From Avena insularis (lineage: Eukaryota; Streptophyta; Magnoliopsida; Poales; Poaceae): a DNA stretch of 64,000 nt. The notes under the pieces are model-generated. The model was not told the origin of the DNA and made no database searches. It saw nothing but the letters and a program-made list of their open reading frames with translations. A program made the position numbers and the translations under genes. The stretch is from NCBI GenBank assembly GCA_023614405.1, contig CM042688.1, positions 381,535,331-381,599,330 on the forward strand, written 5' to 3'. This document shows, one piece after another, positions 35,201-46,332 of this stretch (the stretch's first letter is position 1; each line of letters begins with the position of its first letter).

Positions 35201-38200
35201 GGACCCTAGCATGTCTATTAAAGTGTGGTGGAATCCTGAAATGTCCAAAACCTAGTACCCAAGTGTCACCCCCTTCTCGCAGACATGCGCTATCACCTAA
35301 AAATGAAGATCCTGGAATATAATTATTAGGGGGGGGGGACTCCCCGTTTCGATGAAACCGGGTTGGATCTTGTCACAACTTGTGCCCATACAAGGTTTGG
35401 AATTATCCAATGACCCAACCAAGCACAAACCAAGAGAAAAATCCACCGGGATACCCCTGTCAGAAGAACATCTAGGGGGGGTAGACGATCCGGGGCCCAT
35501 AGATCAGGGTTTCGTAGGATGAAGTGCTTCAGAGCATCGGAACACCTCCAAACCTTGCAATGGACACTAGTATGTGTATTGAAGTGTGACCCAACCAAGA
35601 ACAAACAAAGAGAAAAATTCACTGGGCTACCCCTGTCAGAACAACATCTAGGGGGGTAGACAATCCGAGGGTTCCACGGATCAGGGTTTCGTAGGAAGAA
35701 GTGCTTCGGAGCAATGGAATGCCTCCAAACCTTGCAATGGACCCTAGATGTGTATTAAAGTGTGCTGGAATGCTGAAATGTCCAAAACCTGGTACCCAAG
35801 TTTCACCCCCTTCGTAGACATGCGCTATCACCTAAAAACGAAGATCCTAGAATTTAATTATTATTAGGGGGGAACTCCCCGTTTCAGTGAAACCGGGTTG
35901 GATCTTGTCACAGCTTGTGCCCAAACATGGTTTGGAATTTTCCTATGACCCAACCAAGCACAAACCAAGAGAAAAATCCACCGGGCTACCCCTGTCAGAA
36001 GAACATCTTGGGGTAGACGATCCGGGGCCCACAGATCAGGGTTTCGTAGGATGAAGCGCTTCAGAGCATCGGAATACCTCCAATCCTTGCAATGGACCCT
36101 AGCATGTGTATTAAAGTGTGGTGGAATGCTAAAATTTTCAAAACATGGTTCCCATGTGTAACCCCCTTCGCAGACACGCGTTGTCACCTAAAAACGAAGG
36201 TGTTCTGGAATTTAATTATTATTAGGGGGAACTCCCTGTTTTGGTGAAACCGGATTGGATCTTGTGACAACTTGTGCCCAAACATGGTTTGGAATTATCC
36301 TATGACCAAACCAAGCACAAACCAATAGAAAATCCCACTAGGCTACCCCTGTCAGAAGAACATCTAGGGGGGTAGATGATCCGGGCCTACGGATCAGAGT
36401 TTCGTAGCAATAATCGCTGGGGGGCATCGGAATATCTCCACACCTTGCAATGGACTCTAGCATGTGAATTAAAGTGCTGTGTAATGCTAAAATGTGCAAT
36501 AAATGGTTCCCAAGTGTCGCCCCCTTTGCAGACATGCGATGTCACCTAAAAACGAAGGTTCTGGAATTTAAGTATTATTAGGGGGAAAACTCCCCGTTTC
36601 GGTGAAACCTGGTTGGATCTTTTCACAACTTGTGTCAAAACTTGGTTTTGAATTATCCTATGCCCCAACCAAGAACAAACCAAGAGAAAAATCCACCGGG
36701 CTACCCCTGTCAGAAGAACATCTAGGGGTAGACGATCAGGGGGCCCACATATCAGGATTTCGTAGGATGAAGCGCTTTAGAGCATTAGAATACCTCCAAA
36801 CCTTGCAATGGACCCTAGCATGTGTATTAAAGTGGGGTGGAATGCTGTGCAAAACATGGTTCCCAAGGTTAACCCCCTTCGCAGTCAGGCGCTGTCACCT
36901 AAAAATGAAGGTTCTGAAATTCAATTATTATTAGGGGAACTCCCCGTTTTGGTGAAACCGGGTTGGATCTTGTCACAACTTGTGCCCAAACATGGTTTGG
37001 AATTATCCTATGACCCAACCAAGCACAAACCAAGAGAAAATTCCACCAGGCTACCCCTGTCAAAAGAACATCTAGGGGGTAGAGGATTCGGGGCCCACGG
37101 ATCTGGGTTTCGTAGGATGAAGCGCTCCAGTGCATCGGAATACCTCCAAACCTTGCAATGGACCCTAGCATGTGTATTAAAGTGTGGTGGGATGCTAAAA
37201 TGTGTAAAACATGGTTCTCAAGTGTAACCCCCTTCGCAGACACGTGCTGTCACCTAAAAACGAAGGTGTTCAGGAATTTAATTTATTATTAGGGAGAACT
37301 CCCCATTTCGGTGAAACCGGGTTGGATATTCTCACAACTTGTGCCCAAACATGTTTTGGAATTATCCTATGACCCAACCAAGCACAAACCAAGAGAAAAA
37401 TCCATCGGGCTACCCCTGTCAGAAAAACATCTAGGGGTAGATGATCCGGGGCCCATAGATCAGGGTTTCGTAGGATGAAGCGCTTCAGAGCATCGGAATA
37501 CATCCAAACCTTGCAATGGACCCTAGCGTCTGTATTAGAGTGTGGTGGAATGCTGAAATGTCAAAAAACTGGTACCCAAGTGTCACCCCCTTCTCGTAGA
37601 CATCCGCTATCACCTAAAAATGAAGATCCTGGAATTTAATTATTAGGGGGAACTCCCCGTTTCGGTGAAACCGGGTTGGATATTCTCACAACTTGTTACC
37701 AAACATGGTTTGGAATTATCCTATGACCCAACCAAGCACAAAACAAGAGAAAAATCCACCGGGCTACCCCTGTCAAAAGAACTTCTATGGGGGTAGACGA
37801 TCCGGGGTCCACGGATCAAGGTTTCATAGGAAGAAGCGCTTCGGAGCATCGGAATACCTCCAAACCTTGCAATGGACCATAGCATGTGTATTAAAGTGTG
37901 GTGGAATGCTGAAATGTTCAAAACATGGTTCCCAAGTGTGACCCCCTTCGCAGTCATGCGATGTCACCTAAAAACGAAGGTGTTCTAGAATTTAATTATT
38001 ATTATGGGGGAACTCCCTGTTTCGGTGAAACCGGGTTGGATCTTGTCACAACTTGTGCCCAAACATGGTTTGGAATTTTCCTATGACCCAACCAAGCACA
38101 TACCAAGAGAAAAATCCACCGGGCTACCCCTGTCAGAAGAACATCTAGGGGGTAGACGATCCGGGGCCCACAGATCAGGGTTTCGTAGGATGAAGCGCTT

Positions 38201-38412
38201 CAGAGCATCGGAATACCCTCCAAACCTTTCAATGGACCCTAGCATGAGTATTAAAGTGTTGTGGAATTCTGAAATATCCAAAACCTGGTACCCAAGTGTC
38301 ACCCCCTTCTCGCAGACATGCGCTATCACCTAAAAACGAAGATCCTGAAATTTAATTATTAGGGGGGAACTCCCTGTTTCGATGAAACCGGGTTGGATCT
38401 TGTCACAACTTC
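26272..38412. repeat. Tandem array of 355-bp repeats, about 34 copies
   Basis: The marker gaaaccgggttggatcttgt recurs 34 times between 26,470 and 38,386. Spacings are almost all 347-360 bp; one is 536 bp because a partial unit is spliced at about 35,587. Subtypes recur in order A-B-C-D-E: 30,387/30,738/31,094/31,450/31,805 match 32,160/32,517/32,873/33,230/33,585, a five-unit period of about 1,778 bp, with an incomplete A-B-C-D set from 28,970. The block from 26,831 to 27,900 is repeated from 36,956 to 38,029. Minus-strand frames of 60-110 codons recur in units (MTARVCEGGYTWEP type), but the unit length is not a multiple of three and stops are scattered, so they are not genes. Confidence 0.95.
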
Positions 38413-40304
38413 TAGTTGCAAACGATTGTTCAATTTTACTTAAAATGTGGCCGAATATTTTATAAAAATGAGCCGGTGCCACTTCGCAACATTTTTTTGG
38501 TACGCCCTAATACTAGGGCACATAAAATGATGGCAGCTTCCAAATGCCCCAAATTTCCCTCCTTCCCCAAAATTTCCCTCCACTTCCCCAAAATTTCCCT
38601 CACTTGAAATTTCCCTCCACTACCCCAAAATTTCCCTCACTTCACCAAAATCTCCCGCTGGAAAACTCCCTTTGAACTCCCGCCGACAATGTAATGACAC
38701 AGATGCCCACCAAAAGAGAAAAAGAGAAGGGCAATTCGGACAAACCACACGAGGAGACGGCCATCCACCCAAATCCCCCATATCCCCATCCATTCGTCAC
38801 TTCTCCATTCCCCTCCCCCTCCTCCTCCATTCCCCATCCACCCTACCCGAGAAGACGACGGCCAGGCATCACGCTCGCGAAGATGACAGCCAGGCGCGCG
38901 CTAGGGAAGACGATGACCAGGCGCGCACTCAGGAACAAGACGACCACACGCACTCCAACGACGGCCACGGGCGGGTAGCTACGACCTACGACGACCAACG
39001 ATCTGTTCAGGGGAGTTTGTTGCTGTTCTCCTCACATCCTCCTATTCCATGTCGTGCCATGACTTGGGTTATGCCGTTAGGATTTCGTTCCAATCCTAGG
39101 GTTAGGGTTTCTTGCCATGCCTAGGGTTCGGGTTAGGGTTTCTTGCCATGCCTAGGGTTCGGGTTAGGGTTTCATTTCCAATCCTAGGGTTAGGGTTTCT
39201 TGCCATGCCTAGGGTTCGGGTTAGGGTTTCTTTCCATGCCCAGGGTTCACGCCATTAGGGTTTCATTGCCATGGGATTTTGGGGGTTTCATTGCCATGGG
39301 ATTGAGGGGGTCCATTTTCTGAAAGGAACACGCCTAGGGTTCATGCTGTTAGACTTTTTTAGACATGCTGACTAAAAAATCAAACCGGAGCTCGCCAACA
39401 CAACAGTACTGAATAGCTAAACAGGGTATGTTCCAACTATTGCTTGCTGCTTGCTTGTTTGCTTGCTTTGGCATAAGCAACAATAGTAGTTGTATAGTTG
39501 CTTGCTGTAACATAGTAGTATAGTTACTGCTCTTGCTGCTTGCTTGCTGTTTCTTTACTGTTTGTTGCTTGCTTTGGCATAAGAAACAATAGTAGTAGTA
39601 TATTTACTTGCTTGCTGTAACATAGTAGTATAGTTACTGCTCATGACAGTAGTAGTACTATAGTTGCTTGCTTGCTAATGACAACCTAAATTATTTATTC
39701 TGTGTTTCTTGGTTTGGCATAAGCAACAATAGTTACTGATGTAACATAGCAGCATCCAGATAACATTACATGCTAGTTTATTTGTTTAGTTATTACTGCC
39801 CAATCAGGAAAGGCATAAGCAACAATAGCAGAATTTGAACAATGTGTATTGAACATGCTGATTCTAATTTATCTATGGTGATCTAACTCTTGTTCACTCT
39901 TTTTTGTGAGATATTAGTGCAATTGGACATCATCAAACTAACTAGCAAGGATCCAACAACACTGACATCATCCATGACAAGGATGACTACGAAGACACAG
40001 TTGGTTGGTATGGAACTTGCACTCACACTGTTAGTTTTATTTATGAATGTGTCTATGTGTTTCAGTGTTTGTATGAAGCATGACAACTTGACAAGAATTC
40101 TTACCCATGTTTTGTTTTCAATCTGGTTGTTGATGTGCATTGACATAATATGAATAACCGTGTTATATTCTGATTGTCCTGTTAGTCTACTAGGAGTAAA
40201 TAGAAATATAAACTGATATCATACTTATAGCTGTTTGAGTTGTAATGCTTGTCAATGCATTTCAACCATACATCTAATAGTATGTTTTTTCTATCCATGT
40301 AAAG
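38413..40304 (+). other. 5' region of the TNPA-like gene with minisatellites
   Basis: 38,545-38,660 holds imperfect repeats of ccccaaaatttccctc. 38,672-39,124 has a low-complexity open stretch (AREDDSQARAREDDDQARTQ) that may be a leader or first exon. 39,075-39,300 is a 31-bp minisatellite (see separate entry). 39,420-39,800 has repeated cataagcaacaatagtag and gtaacatagtagtatagtt pieces. An exon-like piece (LDIIKLTSKDPTTLTSSMTR) occurs at about 39,918-39,990, after an AG. I cannot fix the true start of the gene. Confidence 0.4.
39075..39300 (+). repeat. 31-bp minisatellite with telomere-like core
   Basis: Units read ttgccatgcctagggttcgg then gttagggtttc, with 26-34-bp variants, about six units. 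The core ggttagggttt matches the plant telomere repeat TTTAGGG in phase for only one or two heptamers. It therefore looks like an amplified GGGTTTAGGG-type leader motif and not a telomere insertion. Confidence 0.8.
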
Positions 40305-42951
40305 AAGCGCCGCTCACTAAAATCGAGAAGCTTAGGGCTAGAACAATGATACGGAACAACCGCATATTCCAGTCACTTGGCATAAATGCACTAGTGTCGA
40401 TGATTAGAAATTCGAATGATGGTCCAGAAGTTAGTGGAATTACCAATGCTGCCTCAGCATCTGAGATATCACATGGCGAAAGCTCAGAATACAATCCTCG
40501 AGATGATGAAGTCATTGATGAAGAGGAGGTCAATGACAATGTTGTGGAGAAGAATGTCAAGGTGCAAACTTTAACCTTGTTTGCAGGGGGTTTACTTTGT
40601 TTGCTTTTGTGCTTTATTGTTTTCCTTTCATTATGTGCTCACACAATATTTTTACTTGTGATCTAATGCCATTCTATTTTCTGTTCATACTAGGCCAAGA
40701 AGTTTTCTAGGAGGAAGAAGAGTGTTGTGAAGAAGCCTAGTAAGAGACTAGAAGCATCTAGTGCAATGGCTCCGGGTAGGGTGTTCGGGGTAGCTCCAGG
40801 AGCATCAAAGAGCATTTTGGAAGCTGATGTACCTTCTCCTACTAGAGTGACTAGGCATAAAGGAAAGGAGACTCATTTGCAGAGCTCACCACACCTTGAT
40901 GATGGGTTTTAGTCCACTGATGAAGGAAGCTTTGTCTGCATGGACCTCAACCCTATTGCCAGGAATCAGTGTTTCGACTCTACTGCCATTTCTGAAGAAG
41001 CTAAAGAACTTGAGCCGCATGATCAAGGCAAGTTTATATACTGCTATTCTTTTACTAGTTCATTTCCCAGATGTAAGCAATGCGTGTATGCCTGCCTATT
41101 TGGCAGAACCATCCCTTGATTTGTACTTGTTATTAATGTGGTTAATTTCATTTTCAAAGGTAACCACCGTGGCCAAGCGTACCAAAAGAAACGGTCCAGT
41201 GCTTGTCTCCATGGATGAAGCAAGCTCTGCCTACATGGACCTCTGCCCTGTCAACACGGATCAGCGACTCCGCCCAGCTATCATTTCTGAAGAACCCGAA
41301 GAACGTGAAGAACCCGAGTAGGCAATGTGTGATCAAGGCAAGCTCGTCACCTCTGTTTTTTCTAGTTCATCTCCTAATTGGAAGCAATGCATCTATGAGC
41401 CATTCTTTCATTTGTACTTCTTATTAATGAGGTTAATTTCATTCTTAGAGATAATCACTGTGGCCAGGCGTAACAAAAGAAAGGGTGCATGGCTCGAAAG
41501 GATGACCAAGGCGCTGGGTACCAAGGTGAAAATACACATTTCCGAAGGGATGAAGCGTCCACAGGATCCTGTGTAGGCTGCAAAGCTTGCCTCAGAGTGT
41601 GTACTTAACGCAAGAACCCATACTCCGGTGCTGCCACATTTCAAGGACTACAAAAAGGACGAGAACCTCATGGAGAACTTCATTGGGAAAGTTTCTGTAA
41701 GTTAATTCTCTCATAGCTGGGTGTGTTTCTTTCTCACTGTAACACCTGCCATTTGACCGCTAACCATGTCCTTGCCTTGTTTGCTGTCTTGGCAGGCGAA
41801 CTTTGTGATGGACACCAACTCGGAGATCATTAAGAGCGCATGCACTAATATGCTGCAGAAGGTATCAAAGAACAGACGCCACAAAATCAAGAAGCTATAC
41901 TTTGATGACGTACCAGCAAATCAAGTTAGCATCAAGTCTCCGGTTAATGGCCTATCGGATGATGAATGGCAAGGTCTGGTTGCGTTGTGGTCTATCCCAA
42001 GACACAAGGTATGGTTGTGTTTGTGCCCATGGTCTTTTCTACATGTATTGGCTATGCTAGGTGTTGTTTCTTGTGGTAGCTGGCTGGTTGTTGTTTCTTG
42101 TGCTAGCTGGCTGGGTGCTTATAGTCTTTTTTTGTAGCAAACTTGTGAGTCGAACAAGGTCAATCGAGAAAAGGTCAAGTTCCAGCAGAAAACTGGTTCG
42201 AGGTTGTACATCGCGCATATATTTGCCACCGTAAGACTTGATTTTATTTACGCCCACATAACTATTGTCTCGAAAGCTTTTGCTTTGATTCTGATTCTTG
42301 TTGAATAACATTTCAGAGGGAGGAACGCCAGGGTGAAGAGCTAATTGCCATTAATCTGTTCAAAAGCACACACAACAGCAAGAAAAATGGCTTTTCGGAG
42401 CAAGTGAAGGAGGCTATTGTAAGTAAATCTGTGAATGCTCCTGTGACTTGTTTCTTGCTCCGATTGTCATTCAATATTACTGCTGGTTCTGTAGTTGTTC
42501 ACTTGTGCTTTAGATGATTGTTGTCCTAAAAATCTATTCTACCAATAATGTGCAATCCTCCATATACCAGGTCGAGATGGAAAATATGAAGGCTGCACCT
42601 CTACAAGAAGGTGAGCAACCCAAGTCTGATGTTGAGGTTGTTGCTGTAGTGCTTGCGTCAGCGGATTGCAAGTCAAGTACTTTCTTGACTAATGTTGGGC
42701 TCAAGTCATCTACAAACAAGGCCGGCAAATCCAATGTTGTTGTAGTTGCACATGTACGTGACCTAGAAGATAAGTTGGATAGATCTTGAGAGGAAGTGGC
42801 CATGCTCAAGAAGAGGTCGGAGGACGCTGAAGCTGCACAAGTTGCACGTGATAAAGTGTTCGAGTTGTTGCGCAAAAAGACCGAAGAAAATGACACGAGG
42901 TATGCTCACTTGATGGCACTATTTGGTGGTAAAGGATCTGGGAACTGTTGA
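40305..42951 (+). pseudogene. TNPA/Transposase_24-type (Ptta/En/Spm) gene of the CACTA, broken
   Basis: Exons inferred: 40,305-40,561; 40,694-41,027; 41,158-41,337; 41,449-41,696; 41,796-42,008; 42,138-42,230; 42,317-42,418; 42,571-42,951. The core reads NSEIIKSACTNMLQKVSKNR, DDEWQGLVALWSIPRHK, ESNKVNREKVKFQQKTGSR, INLFKSTHNSKKNGFSEQVK, the arrangement of the plant Ptta/En/Spm domain that binds subterminal repeats. A C-terminal coiled coil (EEVAMLKKRSEDAEAAQVAR) follows. In-frame stops: TAG 40,910-40,912, TAG 41,319-41,321, TAG 41,574-41,576, TGA 42,787-42,789; terminal TGA 42,949-42,951. Exons 2 and 3 are tandem duplicates with GC donors (aag/gcaag), and the exon 3 acceptor is AA where its sister has AG. 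Transcribed away from TNP2. Family is well supported; the 5' end is uncertain. Confidence 0.8.
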
Positions 42952-43689
42952 TGCAACTGTGTTGGTAAAGCAACTGTTGATCTAGGAACTAGTAGTTTTG
43001 GGAACTAGCTGTGTTGCTGGACTAGTTCTGGGAGCTACTCGTTTTGTATCTTTGTGAACCGTGGTTGATGTATGGCTATGAACTTGTGAACCCGACTTGA
43101 TGTATCTGTTCGTGAACCTGAACCTGTTTGCTATCTGTTTGTGACTTGATGGATCAAGTATGTTTGTGACTTGAAAATATGTTTGTATTTTTGTATTTCT
43201 GTGTATCCTTGTTATTGTTGGTCGATTATTTTATTTGCTGTCTATCTATCCTGGGTCGTATTTGGTACTTGGGCTATGATGCCATGGGCCGAACATTTCG
43301 GAACTAGGCTGAAATTTATGTTGATATTCGGACCTTGTTGGGCTGCAAAATGGCTACGGCCCAAAAGAAATATGGGCATTTTTAGGAAACGAAAATTTGA
43401 AATCTGATATGAAATTAAACTGTAAAAGGCCAAATGACCCAAAAAGAAACGAATTGCTAAAAGGCCAAGAGAAAAAAGGAAATGAATTGCTAAAGGGCCA
43501 AGGTCCAAAAGGAAATGAATTGCTAAAAGCCCAAGACCAGCAAGATAGTGGAAAGTAAAAAGGCTGAGTCCAAGAAATTAATAAGGCTAAACTGTTGGGC
43601 TTGGCCCATTTAGTGGACTAGAGTTGACAGAAATAAGCATGAATATGCTGAATTGTTGGGCTTGGCCCATATAAAACACCTATCTGGAC
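42952..43689. other. 3' flank of the TNPA-like gene
   Basis: 42,952-43,190 is G/T-rich with repeated tgtgaacctg/tgtttgtgacttg. 43,420-43,550 contains three copies of aaaaggaaatgaattgctaa near aaaggccaag. 43,588 and 43,652 share gttgggcttggcccat. No gene is visible. Confidence 0.5.
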
Positions 43690-43978
43690 TGGGCTAAATC
43701 TGATCGACGATCTTTCGAATTGGTCACAGATTTGCCACGTAGGATCTAACGTGGACAGGGCAGACAGTCCGTGACCAATACATTTGGTCATAGAATCTGT
43801 GACCAACTGTATTGGTCATAGACGTCTATGACCAATTCAGAAGAAAGGTCGTGGTGTTTAACTAGTGACCCTCAGCTTTTGACCTTCTGTATTTGGTCAC
43901 AAAAAGGTCACAAATTAAAAACTATGACCTTTCAGTGACCAATATGGAGGGTCATGTATCAACAAATTTCTTGTAGTG
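43690..43978 (-). repeat. CACTA right terminus and subterminal repeats
   Basis: Read inwards from 43,978 the terminus is CACTACAAGAAATTTGTTGA. Between 43,718 and 43,950 there are about a dozen TGACCA/TGGTCA copies or near-copies in both orientations, mirroring the left subterminal region. The base after the element begins the TCT target duplicate. Confidence 0.9.
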
Positions 43979-44037
43979 TCTCTTGTCACAATGTTGTTAA
44001 AAGTGGGTAGGGTGGTTGGCCGGTACGGTGAGGAAAT

Positions 44038-44240
44038 AATTTTGTGGCCCGAAAGTTGAGACGCCAAGGCAAAGCGGTACCCAAGTTGCTTGTAATCGGC
44101 CATGTTGCCCACTGTTGGCATGCCAAATACTCAGAGGGTCTTTTTTGGCACGAATTCAACTTAACTTCTGAATACAAAATATCAGGCCAACGCCTGTCAA
44201 GTTGGCCCCCCTGTCAGTTTTCGCTGTTATGTCGCCGCCA
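44038..44240 (+). repeat. Inverted diverged copy of 13,858-14,058
   Basis: Blocks shared in inverse orientation include ttttgtggcccgaaagttga, cggtacccaagttgc, tgccaaatactcagaggg, ggcacgaattcaactt and gttatgtcgcc. It lies 60 bp beyond the CACTA end. It has no coding potential that I can recognise, although a frame is open across it. Confidence 0.6.
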
Positions 44241-44730
44241 TCATGGAGGCGTTGTTGTTGCCATGTACTCCCTTCATCCCAGGGCTGAAGGCCTATAATT
44301 TTGTTGAAAAGTCAAGGCGCTTGCCACCTTGCAGCGCTGGCGTCTGTATCTCCTTCTTCTTCCTCGGAGCGGCGATCTGTGGTCGCGGCCATGGCGTGGA
44401 GCTAGGACGCCATTGCCATCAGTGGTTCCAGGACATTGACGGAATGACTCAGCCCTGCTCTCCTCCTCATCCTAAATCCCATCATCTTCTCCTCTTCTTC
44501 TTCTACCCCTAGGATTTTCATTGACGGAATCGCCAGCCCACTTAACAAGATTGCAAGGCTAGAGGATTTCTCTCAAAAAAGGATTAGGATATGCAACAAA
44601 AGGGTATGCGCAAATAAATTGACCGATAGGATTTGACACATGAAAACTAATGACCCAGAGCACATGAGCTAAGGTGTGATGGCTCAGTGTCGGCGCCAGA
44701 AAAATGCTGGTGCGATGTTGATGTAGAGCT
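44241..44730. other. Unassigned spacer
   Basis: Holds a short plus-strand frame with a C/T-rich end (ctcctcttcttcttctaccc) and no recognisable domain. The stretch from about 44,688 (tgtcggcgccagaaaaatgc) may be the true outer part of the LTR that follows. Confidence 0.35.
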
Positions 44731-46303
44731 TGTTGGGAACCCCAAGAGGAAGGTATGATGAGCACATCAGCAAGTTTCCCTCAGTTATGAAACCAAGGTT
44801 TAATCGAACCAGTAGGAGCAAGGAAACACCCCAAAGGTGTTGCTAGCTGAGACTTGGCAGGGCGCACTACCGGTGCTAGTAGCAACATGGAGACCTGCAC
44901 AACACAACCACATAACTTTGTCCCCAACTTGCGATGAGGTTGTCAATCTCACCGTGTTTTGCGGAAAACAAAGGATTAAACATATCGAATGGAAGGAAGT
45001 AAAAGTTTGCAGAAAGTAAACACAAGGCAATAAACAGTTTGTAGATTGTATGTAAAAGAAAAGGACCGGGATCCATAGTTCACCAGAGGTAGCTCTCCTT
45101 AAGATAGATAACATGCTAGGTGAACAAATTACAGCGGGGCAATTGACAAACATCGAGAAAGCAATACATGCATATACTAATCATCTTGACTCCTTTGAGA
45201 CTTGATTCGGCATTACAACATTATACATAGACCACCATCCAACTGCATCTATGACTAATAATCCACCTTCAGGTTATCATCCGAACCCCTCCAAAGATTA
45301 AGTTGCAAGCAACAGATTATTGCTTTACGAACTGCGTGTAAAGTAAATAATACGATTGTTCTATGAACAAAGGATTGTTGTTTTCTCCCTAGTAGCAATA
45401 GCACATCTAGTACCTTAGAGATTTCTATCACTTCCCCAGATTACCAGAGGCATGAACCCACTATCGAGCATAAATACTAACTCTTGTAGTTGCTAGCATC
45501 TACTTGGCCAAGATATCTACTAACAACGGAAAGCATGCAAGATCACAAATAACAAAGACATGATAGAATCAATAATCAATCTGAAATAGCATCTCAATAT
45601 TCATCGGATCCCCACAAACACAACATGTAGGAATTACAAATAGATGATCTTGATCATGAACGGAGCTCACAAGATCTAAACATGATAGCACAAAGGGGGA
45701 GAACCAGCCTTTTAGCTACTACATGGACCCGTAGTCCAGAGATGAACTACTCATGCATCACACCGGAGTCTTGCATGGTGATGAAGAAGGCCTCCAGGGT
45801 GAATTCTCCCCTCCAGCAGGGTGCCGGGAAGAGCTTCAGATCCCTCCCGATCTAGGGATGGAGATGATGGTGGCTACAGACTCTTTCGTGGATTTTTGAT
45901 CGGGTCCTTAGGGTTTCTGTATCGGAGGCATCATATAGGCGAAAGGGAAGGCCTAGGGGGTGCCGGAGGCGGCCAGACCACCCCCTGGCACGGGCCAGGC
46001 TGGGCCATGCGGCTAGCTGGTGTGGTGGCCCCTGGCCCCTCTCCGTATCGTATTCTGGCATCTGATGACTTCCGGAAAAATAGGCCGTTTGGCTTTTGTC
46101 CCGTCCAATTCCGAGAATATTCATTTTCTGACTTTCCTAGAACCAAAAACAGCAGAAAACGGGCAGCTGGCACTTTGGCTCTTGTTAATAGGTTAGTCCA
46201 AGAAATCATATGAAAAGAACTCCAAAGTGTGGACAAAACACAAGAAAGTGGATAAAACCAAGCATGGAACATCAAAAATTATAGATACATTTGCAATGTA
46301 TCA
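44731..46303 (-). mobile_element. LTR, about 1.6 kb
   Basis: Begins tgttgggaaccccaagagga and ends gatacatttgcaatgtatca, a TG...CA pair. 45,810-46,303 matches the fragment at 14,060-14,547. Motifs such as ggttgtcaatctcacc and gaacccactatcgagcataa are typical of a very common Triticeae LTR family, whose name I will not guess. No internal region or 5-bp target duplication is found (flanks are tagagct and aagtg), so it is either truncated or a solo LTR with an altered boundary. The strand is assigned from the terminal palindrome and is tentative. Confidence 0.7.
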
Positions 46304-46332
46304 AAGTGACATAGTGGATAGGACTACACGAC

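Larger units (their letters stand above)
16941..43978. mobile_element. Complete CACTA (En/Spm) DNA transposon, 27,038 bp
   Basis: The right end, read inwards on the minus strand, is CACTACAAGAAATTTG. The left end is CATTACAAGAAATCTG, differing by a C-to-T at base 3. Both sides carry the 3-bp duplication TCT (16,938-16,940 and 43,979-43,981), the target-site size of CACTA elements. Subterminal regions on both sides are dense in TGGTCA/TGACCA. Inside are a GRF zinc-finger gene, TNP2-type transposase (minus), B3-like gene (minus), a Stowaway MITE, a 12-kb array of 355-bp repeats and a TNPA/Transposase_24-type gene (plus). Long internal tandem arrays are known in Triticeae CACTAs. Both transposition genes are broken, so this copy is structurally complete but not autonomous. 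Confidence 0.92.

Noticed and set aside
26800..38330. Recurring 60-110-codon minus-strand frames in the 355-bp array (MTARVCEGGYTWEP type)
   Set aside because: The same frame recurs once per repeat unit, ends at varied points and has no conserved start or stop; 355 is not a multiple of three.
38637..39124. Basic/acidic frame before the TNPA-like gene as a separate gene
   Set aside because: It is low complexity, made from short repeats, and is more likely leader sequence of the TNPA-like gene.
39075..39300. Interstitial telomere repeat
   Set aside because: TTTAGGG occurs only once or twice per 31-bp unit and not in uninterrupted heptamer runs.
44243..44512. Frame beginning MEALLLPCTPF as a gene next to the inverted segment
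   Set aside because: No domain, C/T-rich end, and no support from the homologous segment at 13,858-14,058.
44731..46303. Solo LTR with target duplication
   Set aside because: The 5-bp flanks (agagct side and aagtg) do not match, so the outer boundary or the solo status is unproven.
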